64,000 nt of DNA from Gyrodactylus bullatarudis (lineage: Eukaryota; Platyhelminthes; Monogenea; Gyrodactylidea; Gyrodactylidae): positions 299,084-363,083 of the forward strand of contig SSNU01000144.1 in assembly GCA_012064415.1 (NCBI GenBank), in the 5' to 3' direction. Below, piece by piece: positions 50,793 to 64,000 of the stretch (position 1 is the stretch's first letter; each line of letters opens with the position of its first letter). The position numbers were made by a program, and so were the translations under genes. The notes under the pieces were generated by a model. The model saw only the letters and a list, made by a program, of their open reading frames with translations. It was not told where the DNA came from and did not search any database.

Positions 50793-53700
50793 GAGATAGA
50801 AGTTTGAGACTTAGAAACATGATTCTATTTGTCGATTACAATGTGGAAATTTTTTTAGACATTAGCAGAGTGTGGCCTAAAGAATATAACTTGATGGATG
50901 TATTAATAACTTGTGACCAAACTTGGCCAGCAGGTTAAATGATTTTATTTCCTATGAACTGTTTTAATTCTATATTTTCGTAAATGTGGTTCTCAATTCA
51001 CGAATCTATTTAATTACTCAATGATTAGAGTACGATAACTACGAAAATACATCATAAAAAGAAAGTTTTAATACTAAGTAAATAATATTAATAAAGGTAG
51101 ATTTCATTGGACCAACATTTTACCAAAGCCTCACTACTGAGATAATCAATCACCGTCTTCAGTGGATTAAACCTTGTTTAATTTTATTCCGAGCAATCCT
51201 GGAGGTCCAGATCTGAAAAATAAAATAAAACTGTGAAATTAATTTAATTTTTAAACTAATGTGCAGCACCCATAAAAAGATTATCTACAATTATTTCGTT
51301 ATAAGTGGCTAGGTAAAATATCCCAAAGGTTCGTACTTATTCTTAGATTGTGGCAAACTTACGAGTCCAAAAGAGGACGAAACGTGCGTATATTTCTCCC
51401 AAAGATGTATACTTGGATTATTTATAAATACTCTGAGATTTTCTTTCGTAATAGGATGCATTTACGACATAGAATCATCCATTACTGAATAAGACGAACC
51501 TGTGGGATACATAACCCAAGCACCTAGAACGAAATGATTGAGATAATAATAATATTTTCCAGATCTAGATTGTTAGGAAAAAATTAAAAAGGAGTCAGAT
51601 TACAAGCGTCTCATGGACTGAAGAAGGTGTTTGAATACTTTTATTTCAAATTCTATTATGGATCAATACAAAAACATTAGCCTCCACAAACAAGTAAGCA
51701 AGTATAGAAGAAATTAATAGTTATTAAGACACCTCACAATACTACAGACGAGAATCGAAACTGGTTTTTGAACATGTGAATCAGTTACGATAAACAGAGT
51801 ATTCTCAACAAAGATAACCAATCAGATCTCTCTAGAAATTTCATAGTTTAATTTAAATTTACGAAATTTAAACAATCTTATTTGTTTCTTATTAAATACC
51901 GATTAGTTCCTCTATATTTGCTAATGACCTTTATTTTGCCTGGATTATTGCTTAGAGGAACGAGTAAATATTGAAAAAATATAATTTTAAGAGGTTGGAC
52001 AGGGGAACTATGGGAACACAGCGATTCGTCAATCAAATCAAAAATGATTGTCTTGTTATCCATTATCGATGCTTTTCAAAATAAATTGTTGAAGAGGAAA
52101 AGGAGGTCAGCCGAACTGAACAGGGATAAAAGTAGAGATAAGATAGAAATAGGATAAAGAACAAACTCTAAACTGAACCAAAAGCATTATTATTACTCTG
52201 TGTGTACTTTAAGCAATTGAAATATAAAGATATTGTAATAAATTGCAAAAGAGATAGAGTTAGCATATGAAATTGATGCCAGAATCAACTGGGAACAGGG
52301 TGGAGGGTATTCCGATTGTCTGGAGTTAAAGCCAGTCAATCAATCACTCTCAGTGGATTTAAAAATTTCTTTTACAGTCGAATTTTACACTTGATCTACG
52401 ACTGAGCTTAAGAAGGTGAAAGAGGAAATACAGAAATCTTGAAGCTTTTATCCATAGATTAATTTAAGATTCAATTCTGGATCAATTAGCACAACGTCTT
52501 TCTCATGAGAAGTTTGATGATTTTTCAGTAGGAACATTTTATCATTTATTGTACACATCTGAGATTATTTAGTTAGGAATTGAAAATAAATTTATTTAGA
52601 TAATAAATAAATCTTGAAACTTTCAGAGAGAGGGAATGAATTTTGAAGAATGGACTTTAAAAGTAGTTCATATAAACCAAAAATGGACCTATAATGGGTA
52701 AATTTGATGTTGACGAAAAATAAAGTCATTACAAGGATGAATAAATCGCTTCAATCATAATATACATAGGACAGATATTCAACCCAATTCATAAATCACA
52801 AAGTTTATTCATAAAAAGAGCTACTTATTCATTTTCTAGAGTGTTGCTCCGACCAAAAAGATTGCTTGTGAATGTTTAAGAGGAAAAAAATGTTACCGAG
52901 TTCAGATTTATTTGAAAAAAATCAACTTTTACAAACTTTCAACAATTCATTCAAAAAATCATAAAAACAATTTTAAAGAAGAAACGATTGGATTATTAGA
53001 TCATCAAATTAAAGATTTTTATGTCAGTGCTAAAAATAATCTAGAATTTCTTCTTCTATTGAGATCAATGTGATCCGTTTTTGATGCTTTTTTCCACTTC
53101 AGCAAAAAAAATAATTTTATACACATTTCTCTTTCTCAGAATGCATGTCTTATAAGAACTATATTGAGAAAAAAATAATGATAATCTTTCTCTCGGGTAA
53201 AAGTAGTAACGAAGGAAGCCATGTGATACCCAGGAATAATATCACAACAACACTAATATCATACATTGCCATGTATACCCTGAAGTTTGAGGGGTGAACA
53301 ACACTAAACAATGTAATACAGGCCTAGATCAACTTGGAGATCCCGTGTTCTTTCACATTTTATTGAGAGAGATCATTTAATGGCAATGTTATAAGAAAAC
53401 TAAATGTATGGGATAATAATTACTTGACGGGAAATTTTCTTAATGCACGTTTATTACAAGCCCGAGGATGACATCGAAGCTGTTATCATACATATTTCCC
53501 CAAATTTATTTGATAAACTTTGTTTGAGGAGAACAAAAACTTTTTTTCTAGTCAATTGAAGTAAAGTAGTTTTTCAAAAACAATATCTTTTTCGGTGTTG
53601 TTGGCATAACTAATCAATAATACTGGAAGAAATAGAGAAAAAATTCTAGAGAAACGGATTAATGTGTAAAATTTAACTCAGTTTTCGAATCTGCTTCTGA

Positions 53701-56700
53701 AAATTTTCAAAGTTGTTCAGTTTTAGCGCAATTTGTAAAAACAAAAAAATTTCATAACCAGGAATTAAATAAGCCAATTTTTCGACTTGATCCTTAGACA
53801 TTTCAAAAATAAATTTGGTATCATTCGAAAGAGCATAACATCTGGATAGTCATAATTCTGAATGTACTAACTATTCATTAAGTAGTAATTATTCTAATTT
53901 TGCATCAAAAAACCTTTACCTTGAGTCTTTTACCGTTCAATGAAATTTGCTTCTCTATCATGTGAGTAAAAACCTGATCGCATTCACAAAATATAAATAA
54001 TAATTGTGATCTCCTTGCCAACTAAAATCAGATGACGTTTAATGCGAAATGCAATGTGGGGATCAAGTTGGCGTGAAAAAATTAACAAGATCTTGGATGG
54101 GGAGGGGGGAAATGAATATTCCGAATGAAGGAATCTTATCCAAAAATTCATGCTGGATATGCTGATAAATAATCCTTATTAATGAGACAAATAAAAGGAT
54201 AAAAACGAATGTGGTCAAGAAAAGTTTCTGGTAAAGTAGAAAATAAAATCATTGATCGAGGCAGCAGAAAAGGGGAAATGTAGTTGAATTTTTTCTGCAT
54301 ATATAGGGGTAGAAGTTAGTCTTAATTCACAAAATTTTATACATATTCTGATCACATGGCAAGTTATATCTCTTTTTCCCCTTTCTGGCTCGAAATCTAT
54401 TTAGGCCTATTTCCAAACGCAATCATATTCTTATACATCGGAATGACCTACTTTCACTTGATCTTATACAACCCTCGAAGGTGTGATTTTGTTACATTTT
54501 TGTTAAAGATTTCTTCATCAAACGTTTCTAGTTAAGAATTTATGCATGAAAATTTGATCAGAACATAAAAAAATCTTTTTCTGTGAGATAAAAAATGTAA
54601 TGGTCCAGCTCTGAAACGAACTTAAATTAAAAATGGATATGCTTCAACTAGAAGAATTCATCCGGTACAAATCTAATGTGAATTTTAACTTTGTTTTGAC
54701 TGAATTTCTGTTATCAATGAAATTGAATTTATGAAAAAATCTGATCCAAAACAATTCTAACTATCGTTCAATTTAATATTTTGCTTGGGATCGAGATTTA
54801 ACCAGCTATGGAGAGAGATTGTAAAATTTTAGAATTTGTGATTTCTCATCAACAGAGCTACACTCAAAAGTTTTAGAAACTGTAATTTTTTGCATTTTTT
54901 GTAATTTTTTAGTAACTTTTTAAAGGAGGAGATAGATAATTTTCACGGTTAAGAAAGCATACAAATTTGATTTTTAATTGAAAAATTGGAAATGAAATTG
55001 CTTTGAATAACTTATCATATTCTTAAACGATATGGAGTAATGATTGTTGATTGAAGAGAATGGCCCGTTTCAGCAAGAGATAAATAATATAAAATACTGA
55101 AATTTTAAGAAGGGCAGAAAACGTCAAAGTCTTAGTGGACAGCCAACGATGGATAGATACGTTAAGAGGAATCAATGATTCTGGAGGCAAACAACCAATC
55201 CCTCCTTCCCCCTTTATTGTGCTCAAATCCGATTGAACCAATCAGAGGATTTTATTAAACATTTTATCAGGTTTAAAATATATCTAGCCGGTGTAAGAGT
55301 CTGATGAGAGTGTCTTCTGAATCCTCACAATGAGTTCTTCATTGGAAACAGATGAAATTTGTCTATTGAAATGAAGTTTTAGATAGAAGAAAGATATCTC
55401 ATTCATAATTATTACATGCAGGCTAGGATATAATAATCAACTCTGGACTAAGAGATTTTGGACCTAGAATGGTCTGAGCTGATAGAACGGTTTTAAGACT
55501 GTTTCAGCTACCTATGCTTGCCATACATGTTTGGATTGTTTCATTATTGGCTTAGATGCTTGTTGAGTATTTCGTCTTTAAGCACCGAATTAGTGATATA
55601 TTATTAATAATTAGAGCCTCAAAAAATAATACCTAAAATTAATTTTTTAAGATCTAAAAAAATTGAAAAGTACTATTTTTCGATTTTAATACTTCATCGT
55701 TAATTTACAACAAATATCTTACACGAACTACTTATAAGTAAACAGAATAAAAATTCGAAAAACAAATTAATGTTGAAATTAATCTAAAACAACGAGATAA
55801 TATCCAAATTACTACCTCCAAGGCTATTTTTGAGCTTAGCAAGTTGTTAGACAATGAAAATCATCTCTCTACCTCAAAAATGAGAATTGAGTTGATTGAT
55901 AGGGATGAAATAAAATGCTTTAATAAAGTATTATTTTAATACCTTTTCTTCAAAATAATACATTTTAAGACCTTATAACTTTGAACCCTGAAGACAATTA
56001 TTAGTTTAAAATGGTTTTCATAACAGAGGGAATAGCTGGTTAAAATAAGCATTTTAATACTTTTTGAGGCTCTATTAATAATAATTTATTATCAAGAATG
56101 ATAATAAAAGACTATAGCTCTCATTCTTTGTCTTCAGAATGAAAACTAAATAAGTAATAAAATAATATTGCTTTGTTTAACAGAAATATCAAATGAGTTG
56201 GAAGATCCGCATTGCATTGCATTGTAGCAATCAAGGCTTAAGACTTTCTAATTTAGCTCCTTATATATTGAGTTGATAAAGCATTATCAATCAATTAATT
56301 GTTTCCAGATACTTGTAATTGTTCAAGGCAATGCAATTCGGGTCCCTAGTCGCCAGCTTCAGAACATTGCTTCAGATCTTGAAATTTTTGTTTCATATAT
56401 TCTTGTACTCTAGGATTTTTGATTTGAGAATTTCTAATATATCTTGAGCTTTTTCAATAAAAGTCTCTATTATTTTTAAAATCGCTACAGGAACTTTGCA
56501 AGATAAGTATTTCTCCATAAGTGTGGTCATTTCAGGAATTCCCATTTCTTCATTTGGTTCAAGTCCTTGGAGCTCACGTCCACAAACTCCAGACTGGTTC
56601 AATAAATGAATGTATAGGTTTATAAAATCTTGACAAGAATCTAGATCTGGTTTTTCTGCATCTCTATTATAATGTACTTGATAAATGTAATCACTTATCT

Positions 56701-56783
56701 GTTTTTGTTCCGTTTTATCAAAAAAATTATTATCAAAAAATATTTATCATATTAGTGAAACCATTTTCTAGCTCAATAAATGA
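50793..56783 (+). repeat. 5989-bp tandem duplication, copy 2
   Basis: Head-to-tail with copy 1 and apparently identical over the compared stretches. Similarity to copy 1 ends after AATAAATGA near 56783, where the sequence continues ATATTTTTC instead of GATAG. The join at 50791-50800 overlaps copy 1's left edge (GAGATAG) and its right edge (ATGA) by two bases. Confidence 0.92.
55612..56074. mobile_element. hAT-like MITE (in duplication copy 2)
   Basis: Second copy of 49623-50085 at the constant 5989-bp offset, with the same terminal repeats and the same TTAATAAT on both sides. The insertion therefore preceded the segmental duplication. Confidence 0.8.
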
Positions 56784-56923
56784 ATATTTTTCACTTTGAA
56801 TAAGTTTATTGAGATTATCTATTGCCTTATCAAATGTTGAATCTGTCTTTTTAAGTTTCAAGACAATTTTCATAACTGGGCTTGCTTTTGGTGGCATCTG
56901 CGATATGCTATTAATAATAGCTT
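56346..56923 (-). pseudogene. Broken coding fragment of unknown family
   Basis: On the minus strand an acceptor-like TTTAG precedes 56923. An open frame with INSISQMPPKASPVMKIVLK runs to a stop in a T-run. A shifted frame continues with DKTEQKQISDYIYQVHYNRD and the 69-codon ORF (56602-56393). A third frame ends NPRVQEYMKQKFQDLKQCSE-AGD and a TAG at 56348-56346. Three frames with coherent protein-like composition indicate one ancestral exon broken by two frameshifts. It looks like the C-terminal part of a helical cellular protein. I do not recognise the family. Alternatively, unrecognised tiny introns could restore frame, given the minimal introns elsewhere in this window. Confidence 0.5.
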
Positions 56924-59900
56924 CTAAATTAAAATAAGATTAAGGAATTGCGTTACATAAAAATAGTAAAGTACATTTTGCTAGAAATTCTCAAATTTTA
57001 TTTAAAAATAATGAAAATAAAAGTAGGCTCTAGTTAGATTATTATCAAAGGAATTGAAATATACAAATTTAGAAAAGAAAATTTGACACCTAAGAGTTGA
57101 AGGAGCTTTGAACCAAGGTGTGGTTATAATGATAAGAAAAACTGGAAGAAAATAAAAAAATAAATAACCATCTGCCAATTTTTCCTGATTTCTGAAACCT
57201 CATTGACTATTATTTTAACGAAAACTCAAAATTAAAAAATGTGCCTCTTTGACTGATATCTTTCTGATTATCTGACTTTTATTGAGCAATATCAAGACCA
57301 AGACGAATATTTAAAAGTTTCTATATAAGTATTTTCAAATAGTAATAATTGATTTGAATTTAACTTGTCAAATTCACAGATATTTTTTTTCAAGTGACAT
57401 TTGGTCATTGAAAGTAATTTATTTATCTATCTATCTATGAAATAGTTTCCAGAGTTGTACAGAATAGATTTCAAATTCAAATTTTAATTCAACCTTCGCA
57501 TATGACCTTTCATACTTGAACACATTTCTGGGTGATGAATGATATATATTTGTTGTTTGCACAACTTATCATGATTTGAATGAAAGTATCAAATAATAAA
57601 ATGAAAACTCTAGAAGAGATAATTTATTGAAACTTCATAGCTTGATAATATTGATATTTTTCTAACAAAGACACCAATGCTTTTTTAAATCAAAGATTTC
57701 TTCTGTTTCAATTATCTGATGGTTATTTTTTTCGGTTGATTAAGACTATTTGAATACATGTGTTGAACATGTCACCCAAAGATCAATATTTTCTCAAATA
57801 AAAGAAATAGCGCCGTACAAAAACTATTACATTAAGAGACCTAACGACTTTTCAGAAATTCAAACCTTTAGCATCATTTCCACTGATGACATGGCGGACT
57901 TGAGGAAATTGAGGCTATAAAAGAATGAGTGTTAATGCTAATACATGTATGTAATTCTATTGTTAAACAAAAAAATTACTTCAGCTGTCATGTTCTATGA
58001 GAAGATTTTATCATTAAAGTGTTTGGTTGAAAAACCAACCAAGAGGACGCAAGAAGAGCATCGTCTCTGTAAAGTCTAAAAGTTTGAAAATGTCTTATGT
58101 ATTTGAAAAGAAAAGATTCCACTTGGAAAGTGTGTGGTGACAATAATAAAATGGAATCACGTTTCTTAGTGTCTGCATCTTGTGTGCATATCACAAGATT
58201 CTCAACTTGCATAATTATCCCCACAATCAGGAGATATATATTTCAAAAGATATTGAAAGACAAATATTTATTTCTATAGAATAATGATTCAATTCTAAAG
58301 AAGATGGTAAGGTATAGGAGAAAGACAGAGAGATACTAGCAGCACTAGAGAAAATTCTCGACATGGATTTTCCCCCTTTTAAAACGATAGTCTATATGAG
58401 GTTAGCTTCAAGTGTAAGCTACATTTATTTATCAATGCAAGGATTTTTGAAAAGTGTAAAGCCTTCAGTTTTGGGAGGAATTTCAGCCTAAACACCTTGA
58501 TAAACCATAAAAGGGATGCTGTTTATGTCAGAATGAAAGAGACGGAATTCCCATCATGTATAAACATGGTTTTTTTTGAATGAGTAGGAAATATTCTCGC
58601 CTTGCCTTTTACTGGCGAAGTGGTAATTATGCACGGATTTAGAATAGAATTGGTATTTGCTAATTTTAAAAATATTCATTTTATTGAAAGAATTCCACTT
58701 TTTAACTTTAAATTAAATTGTAGAATCCTTAGCTGTTTTCATTAAAACTCAACATGTTGAATATAAAAAAGGTTTTAATTTAATACAATAGTATACAGTG
58801 TATGAATAACTTTTATCCTTTTTTTACATTGACTCCAGTTGTTATGTTTTTCAAAGAGTTTATCTTGAAAGTAGATTTCCTTATCTAAATAATAGATTTT
58901 ATTTATATAAAAACCTTTGCAATAAGGATCTACATGAGGCTCCCAGGTGAATATAAATTAATTTTGTAATCATGAAAATAATTCCCCTTTAGATATCCTG
59001 GTACAATTTGTATTGCTTATAAGATATGCAATTACTATCTTCCCATGTATAAAATGACTAAATAACTGGTTCCATTCAACTTTGATAGTAATTAAAATTA
59101 CTTTTAGTTCAAGATTCCCCAAGTGTATTTCTATAAGGGTTTTAAATTTTCAAGTTAAGATTAGTCTTAGCATATACTCTTGGTTAGGTCTAAAGTTGCT
59201 GATGATTTAATGCTTTAATTTACCTCTGATATGTCTTTATTATAATCTACAACTTTTTTTCGAATTCAGCGTAACTACATTTTTTTCTTTTTAATCCTAA
59301 TTTTAATTTTATTCTATAGTGAGAAATTATATTCACAGAGTGATTACTCTAATAATTTGATAATTCTAATAATCACTAAAATTTGTATAATCCTGAAACA
59401 TTTCAGAAATACTACAGGTATGGCAATAGAAGCCAAAAAACAACTTTGTAGCTACTCAGATTATTTCTAAATGCTCTCAAATATTCCTCTTTTACAAACC
59501 AAAGTTGAATTCATTCGTAAACTGTAACATGAACTAATCCATAGCCAAAGAAGTTGGACCTGCGTAATAAGGATGAAATTAAAACTAAATGATTCTGTAA
59601 AGAATTTTGGTTTGTACAATGAGCTGTTTGTTTTTTTGATAGATTGAGTTGATCTAAACATACATACATATTTTGAGACAAGTAAATAGTAGAATAAATT
59701 CAGATTAAATAATTCACTGATCTTAAATCATATTTAAGCAAGACAATTCATAGTGAGATTTTCTGTTGCAGAAAATAACCTTAATCTATAACGAACTAGA
59801 CATAAATAGCTTCAATTGAGTCAATAAGTTATCAATAGAGAATAAATGAAAATCATTACATTGTATTTTCCATCAACAATACGCTTTGATATTTATTTCT

Positions 59901-62900
59901 AGAGGTTCTCTTTCCAAATAAACATAATGATTTGCATATGCCTAAGAGCATGAATTATCAATGTAATTAGTTATCAATGTCCATGCCTGATCAGATCTAT
60001 AATGCAGAACATACAAAAGATATGTCTTGAACAGACATCTAAAAGAGACATGAATAGAGAAAAGAAATTATGTCTTTCGAATCTTCAGGAGATCAAGATT
60101 ATTGTTTCAGTAAAGAAATTAATCCAGTAAATTTCTCCTAATTTACATTACAGTTACAGTATATCCCAATCAGCCTATTGGTTCAGATCAGACAAAAATC
60201 ATTCAGATGAATTCCCCACATTTCATTCTCATTCGGCCTTCTAAACCTATGAGAGGTTGAAGCTTCTCTTGAATACAAATAGTGAGAATTCAGTGCATGT
60301 TAATGGGACAAGTAGTATAGAATAAATATATATCTTTTTACTGGTTCATCATATGTGGTGTATATTTAATTAGAATAATTAAAATATTATCAGTTTTTAG
60401 TCCATGACATTTTTATTTCAAAAGGGATTTCATTTGAATAGATTTTTCGACTTTTTCACAATAAATAAAACTGATAACTTTTTTTATGAACAATAGAGAT
60501 GAATGTAACAAATTTTGGAAAACAGACAGATGGATAATTTCCAAAGTCTCTATCGCTCTCTTTCCTTTTCATTCAGCGGAAGTTGATTTTTATGTAAAAT
60601 TTCAAAAAGGAAAGAGTACATTCCTTAAATAATGTTCCGTATTAAACTGAATATTTATAATTTTTGAAATATTTGATTTTTTGTATTGTCAAAGCTAATA
60701 GAATGTGATATAACCTGAGATGATCACATAAATTGAAATGAAAAGGTTTAAGAGTTAAGAATATTCAGAAAACTGGCCATTTTTCTATTGATTTGATCGA
60801 ATATTCCAATAATTAGTTCGTGAAATTCTATACTAATTTCAAAAAAATGGTTACAATTTAATACGTTTTCTCTTTATTCTCAAAGGTTCTTGTTAAAATT
60901 ATGTCAATATTTGTAATGGATTTAGAATCACAGACATTTCTGAGCTTGACTTCATATCTTTGGGAAGAAACCTTTTTTCGAAATACAACCTAATACGATA
61001 TTTGGTTGATAATCTGGTCTTATTTAGATTACATTCAATTAACGAGAAATACGTAACATGAATAGCTTAAAAGAAAACCTTGATTTTAATTTTAAAATTG
61101 TAAAACAACTCACTGTTGCTTTGAATTTGGCTTAATGTGGTTTGAATTGTGAGTTTCAATAATGCAGTTAACATGTCCATACTTGAGAAAATGATCATTG
61201 CTTTGAAAATCTAAATTTGAAAGCTTCAGTTAATATATTAAGTGCATTGGCCGTTCTTCTAGTAATAATGAAAAACCTCTTCTTTTTCCAGTCACCTGAG
61301 AAAGAAATTTCCAAAATCGCCTCATCTGAACCTTGAAAAAGTCACAAATTAAAATTGAGCTTTTTTAACTATTATTCTATGTTGAGTAATACTCAATGAT
61401 TATTGATAAATAAAGTCATAAATCTTGTATGAATTTGAAAAGGTAGGACTTATTAACCCTATAAAAAATCAACATTGAGAATATGACATCTAAAAGTTGA
61501 GTATAATTATTCTTAAAAGTGAATTCGGTACCGAAAAGAATACAAAACACTTTGGTGTATTAGATTTAGAATTGGAATGTCAAAAATCTGATTCAGTTTT
61601 TTTCTAGTCGGTTAGTGTGTCCTATTGAGGCCATACTTTTGAGAAAAAACCAAACCTCTCTCTTGCTGGTACTATAGGGGGCTTTTGAAATTATAAAAAT
61701 GATAGGAATACTACCTATCTATAGATTCTGTATTCCTTTTTAAATCATAAAGAAATCAGAGAATTCTTTCTATGATTTACATTGTACAAGTCTTATTGTA
61801 ATAAGAATAATAAGAGATATAGTTTTGCATATGTATTCTAATGCAATTAATTTTACAATTTGCAATAGTTGATCTTGATAAATGATGATCTTTGGAGATT
61901 CCTTTCATTTACAGTATTTTCATGTACAATATGTAATGTATAAGTAACAATGTCTGGTTTCCCCTTTGGATAATTAAAATAATACACCAGAAGTACAATT
62001 GAGATCAGTTCAACTAAAAGTAGAGAATATGGATAAATTTCCAAATAGAATATAAAAAAACAAATACAATAAACAATAAAGAATAGACACCCAGTTCTAT
62101 TAAGATTCATTGAGTAAATTCAAAGGTTGACTCTGCAATCCTGAAAACTTCTATATACTTCTTTATGGAATGATGTCCATTTGAAATTCTAAAAATAAAT
62201 ATGGTAGAATTTGTAATGGAAAAATTATTTTTACTGTGTTTCTGTTGCCCTATTTCTAGCCAATGACGTGGCGGTTTCACCTCTAAAAAACACTTGGACC
62301 TGAGGACTCATTGACTTTTCCACTAATTTGTACATTATAATAAATAAGATTATTCCATTTTTAAAGATTTAGATATTGTTTCAAAACCACAACTAATAAT
62401 CAATCTACTCAACAAAAATTTAAACAGGGATCGCAAAAATCTTTGTACCAATAATTTGTACCATTAAAAATTTGTATTTTTAGCATGTTTTACATTGATG
62501 AGAAGGTTTGAAATGAAGGCCTTATTTGTGAACTAGCAGGCATTGATGATAATCTTTAATCAATTTGTTCTTGATTTTAAGCTCAAAATCAATGGGTCTG
62601 ATTGAAGCAATCATAGATCATCGTGAGCTTTATTACTAAATATTCTCTATATTGATTTTTAATATGCAAATTCATGTAATTTACCAAAAAACTCTGAGTT
62701 GTCATTAGAATATTGACTAATAATTATCAAAATTAGATAATTATCAAGTCGGTGTGTAATTTATCCTTATTTATTTATACATATGATTGAAGGAAGTACA
62801 GATTATTGAACGAATATTCCAGTGGCCTCTGAAACGTTCATTATTAGGGCGAATGTATTGTTTCAATAAAAGTAATCTTGCTTATAGCGTATTTTGGATA

Positions 62901-64000
62901 TTCCCCTGCGCTTAACAAAATTTGAGGATGGAAAAATATTTTTCGCCTGATTGATTTTACTATTCACTACCTATGCCATGGGAAATACGGTTCTCATAAT
63001 TACTATAATTTCGGCTATGAATTCAAATGATTTTTTGTGATATACGATTAATAGCTATTAAATATAATTCTAATCATTACATCGGACTCTCTAAAAATGT
63101 AAATCAAATAAAATGGAATTCATTTGGAAATTTGCTACTGTATCACAAGAATTGCATATTGGTTGAATGTAGGTATGAAAAAATTTGAGTTTGAAACTAC
63201 GCATATTTAATTCCTAGTTCTGGTTAATGGATACTCAACTCTCATGCTTACACAATAGATAGAAAAGATGAGGAAAGATTTAACATAGAAGGGAGTTCAA
63301 TCATTTGAATAGATAATGGGAAAACAGGCATTACCAATTTATAATTACTTTTGTTCATTACAGTTAAGTTAGTTATAATTGCATTTTAAAAGATAAATCA
63401 AAATCTATCCCCATTAATGTATAGTATCAGAATTTCTTTGTTAACAAAGAAAGGCATTTCAATAAAATTCGGTAGGAATAAAGAAAAATTCTCTCGTGAT
63501 CAAAAGGGTTTCTTATTTACCCAGAATATGCACTCTGTAAGTAAATTAATTTATTATCAAGAAACTAATATTTATAAATAATGTAAAAAGACATGATTTA
63601 AAAAATTATTCAAAATAAATTCATCGAACAGAGATGAGAGATTTGTACAAAGTAACTCACCAAGGATAATTGTTGGAAGATATCAATCTCTAGCATTGAG
63701 CTCCATTGTTGGCAGTAGTGGTCTGTTCGGTATTCTTGTCACAGTAATAAAGTGTACTACCGAACTCATGTGAATCATAATTACTAAATTGACCAATCAG
63801 ATTAAAGCTTAGTCATAGCCACGATAATGTGTAACATACTACATATTTTGTTTATTCCTACCTGACGTAAGAGTTACATACTGTAACAGTTTAAAATGCT
63901 AATTATAATTATCCAAAATAATTCACTGTATTTTAACAAAAAAGATTATTCTATTTTAGGATTAATCTACAATGATTGACACGAGATGAGAGAATTTTTA
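56784..64000. other. Gene-poor 7.2-kb region at the right end
   Basis: No gene is recognisable. It holds a TATC microsatellite (57421-57436), a stretch at about 62390-62550 similar to part of the 18101-19125 element, and a small hairpin at 63725-63765 (GTTCGGTA / TACCGAAC). Open frames up to 85 codons look like noise. Confidence 0.55.
62390..62550 (+). repeat. Diverged relative of the EP400 intron 5 element
   Basis: The segment 62484-62545 (CATGTTTTACATTGATGAG ... AAGGCCTTATTTGTGAA) resembles 18429-18495 (CATGTATCACACTGATGAG ... AAGGCCGTATTTGTGAA) at about 70 percent by eye. A shared AAACAGGGAT lies upstream in both. No terminal repeats are visible here. Confidence 0.4.

Noticed and set aside
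63725..63765. Hairpin GTTCGGTA / TACCGAAC as a tRNA or terminator
   Set aside because: No cloverleaf arms or box A/B; eight base pairs with a 25-nt loop is a weak signal.
1..64000. CRISPR arrays, bacterial operons, rRNA or tRNA genes
   Set aside because: No regularly spaced repeats, no prokaryotic gene layout and no recognisable rRNA or tRNA signature on reading both strands.

Overview
The window is AT-rich nuclear DNA from an animal. Its genes are split by GT-AG introns and encode metazoan-specific families: Wnt5, EP400/Domino, CASK and a PLP/M6 tetraspan. An arthropod, possibly a copepod crustacean, seems most likely to me. That is inference from protein similarity and base composition, not proof.

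Layout. At 1901-9353 (+) lie five exons of a Wnt5-like gene; its signal-peptide exon is missing from the model. At 10694-21941 (-) is a complete 15-exon EP400/Domino-A homologue of 2806 codons. It keeps the HSA domain, the SANT domain and the conserved C-terminal block, but the SNF2 ATPase core has lost every catalytic motif I could align. Only 166 bp separate its start codon from that of CASK (22108-26565, +), a complete 12-exon MAGUK kinase. Four ultra-short introns (27, 28, 30 and 33 nt) cluster around this shared promoter. Next come a single-exon coiled-coil protein resembling DRC12/CCDC153 (27828-28427, +) and a complete five-exon PLP/M6 gene (29205-30213, +).

From 30214 to 64000 I find no complete gene. 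This stretch holds microsatellites, dispersed repeats, fold-backs, two coding-like fragments and a 5989-bp head-to-tail tandem duplication (about 44804-50792 and 50793-56783). The two copies look identical in the stretches I compared, apart from one base at the junction.

Mobile elements explain much of the repeat content. There are piggyBac-like non-autonomous elements bounded by TTAA-CCC...GGG-TTAA, two of them inside EP400 introns. A hAT-like MITE with an 8-bp target duplication is present in both copies of the tandem duplication.

The genes do not form one pathway. EP400 is a nuclear chromatin scaffold, CASK a membrane/synaptic scaffold, Wnt5 a secreted guidance ligand and M6 a neuronal or epithelial membrane glycoprotein. 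The main unexpected biology is the EP400 homologue with a dead ATPase and the cluster of minimal introns at the EP400/CASK promoter. All calls are by eye; no search or alignment program was run.
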